Program-made: the position numbers and the translations under genes | From: Paenibacillus sp. HB172176 | GTDB taxonomy: Bacteria; Bacillota; Bacilli; Paenibacillales; Paenibacillaceae | DNA length: 64,000 nt | Reading direction: 5' to 3' | NCBI RefSeq assembly: GCF_011947265.1 | Contig: NZ_JAATHD010000005.1 | Span: 147,680 to 211,679, forward strand | Part shown: positions 61,227 through 64,000 of the stretch, piece by piece | Numbering within the stretch: the stretch's first letter is position 1 | Layout: each line of letters begins with the position of its first letter | The notes under the pieces: generated by a model | Told to the model about the DNA's origin: nothing | The model's database searches: none | Seen by the model: only the letters and a program-made list of their open reading frames with translations

Positions 61227-64000
61227 TTAATTGATAAACTTCAGTACTCTTAACATGCGTTCCAGCATCACGGCTGCTTCCGCGCGTGTGATTTTGTCCT
61301 GCGGATTCAACGAGTGAGTGTCGTCTCCTTCTATGAGACCCGTTTGAACGGCAGCCGCCATTTCATCTAATGCCCATTTCGAAACCGATGCTGCATCCAC
61401 GAATTCGGACAGCTCGGTCCCTTTGACATCGGCGAAGGTCATGCCGGCATAGCGCAAAGCATTAACGAGAATCGCCGCTGTTTCCTCTCGGCTAATCTGT
61501 ACGGTCGGTTGGAAGCTCCCGTCATCATACCCGCGGACAAGACCTTCTTGGGCAGCCGTATTCACAGCTCCGGCGTACCAGACGTAGCTTCCGACGTCGG
61601 TAAAGTTACTTGCTTCACCCGATACAGACTCCAAACCGAGCGCTCTAATCAGCATAGCCGTCAGCTCCGCACGGGTAACAAGGGCTTCCGGAGCAAAATT
61701 CGTCTCATCAACGCCTTTCACGATCAGCTTCGAGCCCAGCCGGTTGACCGTATCCTCGAACCAAGTGTCCCTAACATCCGCAAAGGTCATGTCCTTAGAC
61801 AACACGGCATAAATGCCGCCGGATCGGATGCTCCAACGCACAACGTCCGCATCAAACGTGGCGGGCATCGGCGAGAGGGCAAGTTCCTCCGCATTATAAC
61901 GCGCTGCCATTCCGTTATCCGGTTGAATTTCGGTTCCGAGCTTCTGCGAAACCGAGATATATTGATCATAGTCGCTGCTTGTTTGCTCTTGGCCGTCAAT
62001 GACCGTGAAGAGCTCGATCTTGAATGGCTCACCATGAAGCTGAGCCCCGATGTCTTCCGCTGTTGCTTCCAGATTATCCAACAGGTCGGCAGACACAGTG
62101 GAAAGCCGTAACAGAATCACATCGAGCGCTTTCTCTTGCAAACTTGTCAAGACGGTTGCGGGCAGCTCGAAATCCGCGAGCTCGGTGCGCAGAATCAGCC
62201 GTCCGTCGGGATTCGCCTTCATCCATGCCAGAAGCGTTGCTGCAGGCAGCTTCAATTCCATCTCCTGCGGATGGTCTGGAAGCGTCGGCAGGTGGCCGTC
62301 GATTTCAATAACATCCGTTTCCAGCTCTTCAATCGTCATTCGATACGTTCTTGTCATTGCTGCATCAGCTGTCAGGATGATGATATATCCGTCGTCTTTG
62401 CCGTCCTCCCCTTCTTCGTCATTGTCATCATCACCGTTATGACTTGTTGTCACGATGTTGATTATCGTTATTTCCGATACGGCTTCATTCCCTGCCGCGT
62501 CCTTGGCATAGACGCTGTAGGTTCCATTGGCGGAAACATCAAATTGTTGCGTGCCCAATATGTCACTGCCGGCGCCGCCATGGAATTCAGTCGCGCTGCG
62601 GCTTCCTGACATCCAGCTCAATTCGGTCAACGTGTTGCCCGCCGAATCTCCATACACGCTTGCCGTCACCGTAATGTCAACGGCTTGTTGCGTAGGCGTG
62701 CTGTTATCCGGTACGCTGCTTAGAGCAAGTCCAGGGGCTGCCGATACGATGCGCAATCCGCCCGTATCCGGCAGTTCAAAGGCTAAATCGGCGGCGCCCC
62801 CGGATGTCCGCATAATACTTGCACTGTCTGGAAGGCCGATTGGCGACAAAATGGCAATGCCGTCTACATCCACAAGCCCCTGCGGAATTTCGTAAGTGAA
62901 GCTCAGTTCGGTCAATTCTGCTCCCTGATCACCCGAATAGGCAGCATAGACGACCTGTGTTACCGTACCGCTTCCGATTTCAAACGGAATCTCCGGCGTC
63001 CCGCTTACCGTCACGCCGTATCCATAAGTCACTTTAAATGACAATATCTCACCTGCACCGTATAAGCCATCAGAGGGTGCTGTCATGGCAATACCCGTTA
63101 CAGCAGCTTTGAAAGCCGTAATGGCATCATTCAATGTATCTCTTGCAAAATCCAACTCGGTTTGAGATTGGTTTGCGCGGTCATCATACACCGTCTGCGC
63201 CGCATCAATTGCTGTCTGGAGTGTACTCCGCGCACTTGCTGGAGCTTCACCGACGCCCGTTCCTTCCTCATGATCCGTCAGCGCTTGATTCGCGTTCGTA
63301 ATCGCTGTATTCAGCGCTGTGGCGTTGCCCGCTCCGATTACCGCAGCTTCAAAGGTTGTCACCGCTGCATTCAGCGTGCTCACAGCAGTGTCCAGCTGCG
63401 ATTGCGTCCGATTTGTACGATCGTCGTACACTGACTGAGCCGCATCAATGGCTGTCTGCAGCGTACTGCGCGCGCTCGCCGGCGCATCACCGACGCCCGT
63501 TCCTTCCTCATGATCCGTCAGCGCTTGATTCGCGTTCGTAATCGCTGTATTCAGCGCCGTGGCGTTGCCCGCTCCGATCACCGCAGCTTCAAAGGTTGTC
63601 ACCGCTGCATTCAGCGTGCTCACAGCAGTGTCCAGCTGCGATTGCGTCCGGTTTGTACGATCGTCATAGACCGACTGAGCCGCATCAATGGCTGTTTGCA
63701 GCGTATTACGCGCGCTCGCCGGCGCATCACCGACGCCCGTTCCTTCCTCATGATCCGTCAGCGCTTGATTCGCGTTCGTAATCGCTGTATTCAGCGCCGT
63801 GGCGTTGCCCGATCCGATTACTGCAGCTTCAAAGGTTGTCACCGCTGCATTCAGCGTGCTCACAGCAGTGTCCAGCTGCGATTGCGTTCGATTTGTACGA
63901 TCGTCATAGACCGACTGAGCCGCATCAATGGCTGTTTGCAGCGTATTACGCGCGCTCGCCGGCGCATCACCGACGCCCGTTCCTTCCTCATGATCCGTCA
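61227..64000 (-). CDS. SLH protein with FIVAR tandem repeats (5' end outside window)
   Basis: The C-terminal ~924 residues are visible; the frame is still open at the right edge, so start and signal peptide are missing. From the edge inward: tandem 80-residue FIVAR-like helical repeats (ARNTLQTAIDAAQSVYDDR, LDTAVSTLNAAVTTFEAAV), a beta domain starting at VTGIAMTAPSDGLYGAGEIL, an Ig-like module, an acidic linker (DDDNDEEGEDGKDDG), an SLH-proximal module, and three SLH domains (MTFADVRDTWFEDTVNRLGSK, VTRAELTAMLIRALGL, ITRAEAAVMLERML). FIVAR repeats occur in adhesins and in carbohydrate-active surface proteins. It is convergent with the cohesin gene. Role: surface stalk or adhesin (inference). 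Confidence 0.84.
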   Translation of the reverse strand, partial: TDHEEGTGVGDAPASARNTLQTAIDAAQSVYDDRTNRTQSQLDTAVSTLNAAVTTFEAAVIGSGNATALNTAITNANQALTDHEEGTGVGDAPASARNTLQTAIDAAQSVYDDRTNRTQSQLDTAVSTLNAAVTTFEAAVIGAGNATALNTAITNANQALTDHEEGTGVGDAPASARSTLQTAIDAAQSVYDDRTNRTQSQLDTAVSTLNAAVTTFEAAVIGAGNATALNTAITNANQALTDHEEGTGVGEAPASARSTLQTAIDAAQTVYDDRANQSQTELDFARDTLNDAITAFKAAVTGIAMTAPSDGLYGAGEILSFKVTYGYGVTVSGTPEIPFEIGSGTVTQVVYAAYSGDQGAELTELSFTYEIPQGLVDVDGIAILSPIGLPDSASIMRTSGGAADLAFELPDTGGLRIVSAAPGLALSSVPDNSTPTQQAVDITVTASVYGDSAGNTLTELSWMSGSRSATEFHGGAGSDILGTQQFDVSANGTYSVYAKDAAGNEAVSEITIINIVTTSHNGDDDNDEEGEDGKDDGYIIILTADAAMTRTYRMTIEELETDVIEIDGHLPTLPDHPQEMELKLPAATLLAWMKANPDGRLILRTELADFELPATVLTSLQEKALDVILLRLSTVSADLLDNLEATAEDIGAQLHGEPFKIELFTVIDGQEQTSSDYDQYISVSQKLGTEIQPDNGMAARYNAEELALSPMPATFDADVVRWSIRSGGIYAVLSKDMTFADVRDTWFEDTVNRLGSKLIVKGVDETNFAPEALVTRAELTAMLIRALGLESVSGEASNFTDVGSYVWYAGAVNTAAQEGLVRGYDDGSFQPTVQISREETAAILVNALRYAGMTFADVKGTELSEFVDAASVSKWALDEMAAAVQTGLIEGDDTHSLNPQDKITRAEAAVMLERMLRVLKFIN
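63121..64000 (-). repeat. 240-bp tandem DNA repeat encoding FIVAR units
   Basis: The same sequence recurs with 240-bp period (for example at 63361, 63601 and 63841) and differs by only a few bases between copies. The copy nearest 63121 is more diverged. At least 3.6 copies lie in the window and the array continues past the edge. Near-identity implies recent duplication or gene conversion. Confidence 0.92.

Noticed and set aside
63121..64000. Possible CRISPR array because of regular repeats
   Set aside because: The 240-bp units are fully coding FIVAR repeats in one reading frame, without unique spacers.

Overview
The window reads as chromosome of a Gram-positive, spore-former-type member of the Paenibacillaceae (Paenibacillus or Cohnella-like). 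The basis is family content: YesM/YesN-type sensor pairs, LplB/YtcP-type sugar permeases, several S-layer-homology (SLH) surface proteins, FIMAH and GLUG modules, strong AGGAGG ribosome sites and frequent TTG/GTG starts. I see no rRNA, tRNA, CRISPR array, transposase or phage gene. Species cannot be named from the sequence.

Region 1 (135-18023, all plus strand) is a carbohydrate-utilisation locus. It holds an AraC-type response regulator and its histidine kinase, a cytoplasmic GH29 alpha-L-fucosidase, two ABC sugar permeases with a solute-binding lipoprotein, two secreted proteins (a lectin-like one and a large CBM6/beta-helix one), an unassigned predicted alpha/alpha-toroid enzyme, an atypical Gfo/Idh/MocA protein and an aldo/keto reductase. 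Nearly the same 69-base promoter region precedes the fucosidase and the transporter.

Region 2 (18471-22463) holds a VOC protein and an AraC regulator divergent from a two-gene FAD-oxidoreductase operon. Region 3 (22720-39069) is a same-strand run without an obvious internal terminator: a 2480-residue SLH protein, a small membrane protein, an SDR dehydrogenase with His in place of the catalytic Tyr, a modular GH9 hydrolase, a NarL-type response regulator and a hybrid kinase containing two different kinase cores.

Region 4 (39232-64000) is a cell-surface island: SLH proteins carrying chitobiase-type, GLUG, cohesin and FIVAR modules, a dockerin-bearing GLUG protein, an HEFGH putative metalloprotease, an ABC-2 exporter, a MalT-like regulator and a DesK/NarL-type two-component pair. 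The gene for the dockerin protein lies 29 bp upstream of the gene for an SLH-anchored single-cohesin protein. This suggests a minimal, non-cellulosomal cohesin-dockerin surface assembly encoded with its own regulators, and it is the most interesting system here. The metalloprotease-like gene and the 2100-residue GLUG/SLH gene share a conserved upstream box and -10, so they are probably co-regulated. The last gene runs off the right edge inside a 240-bp tandem repeat.
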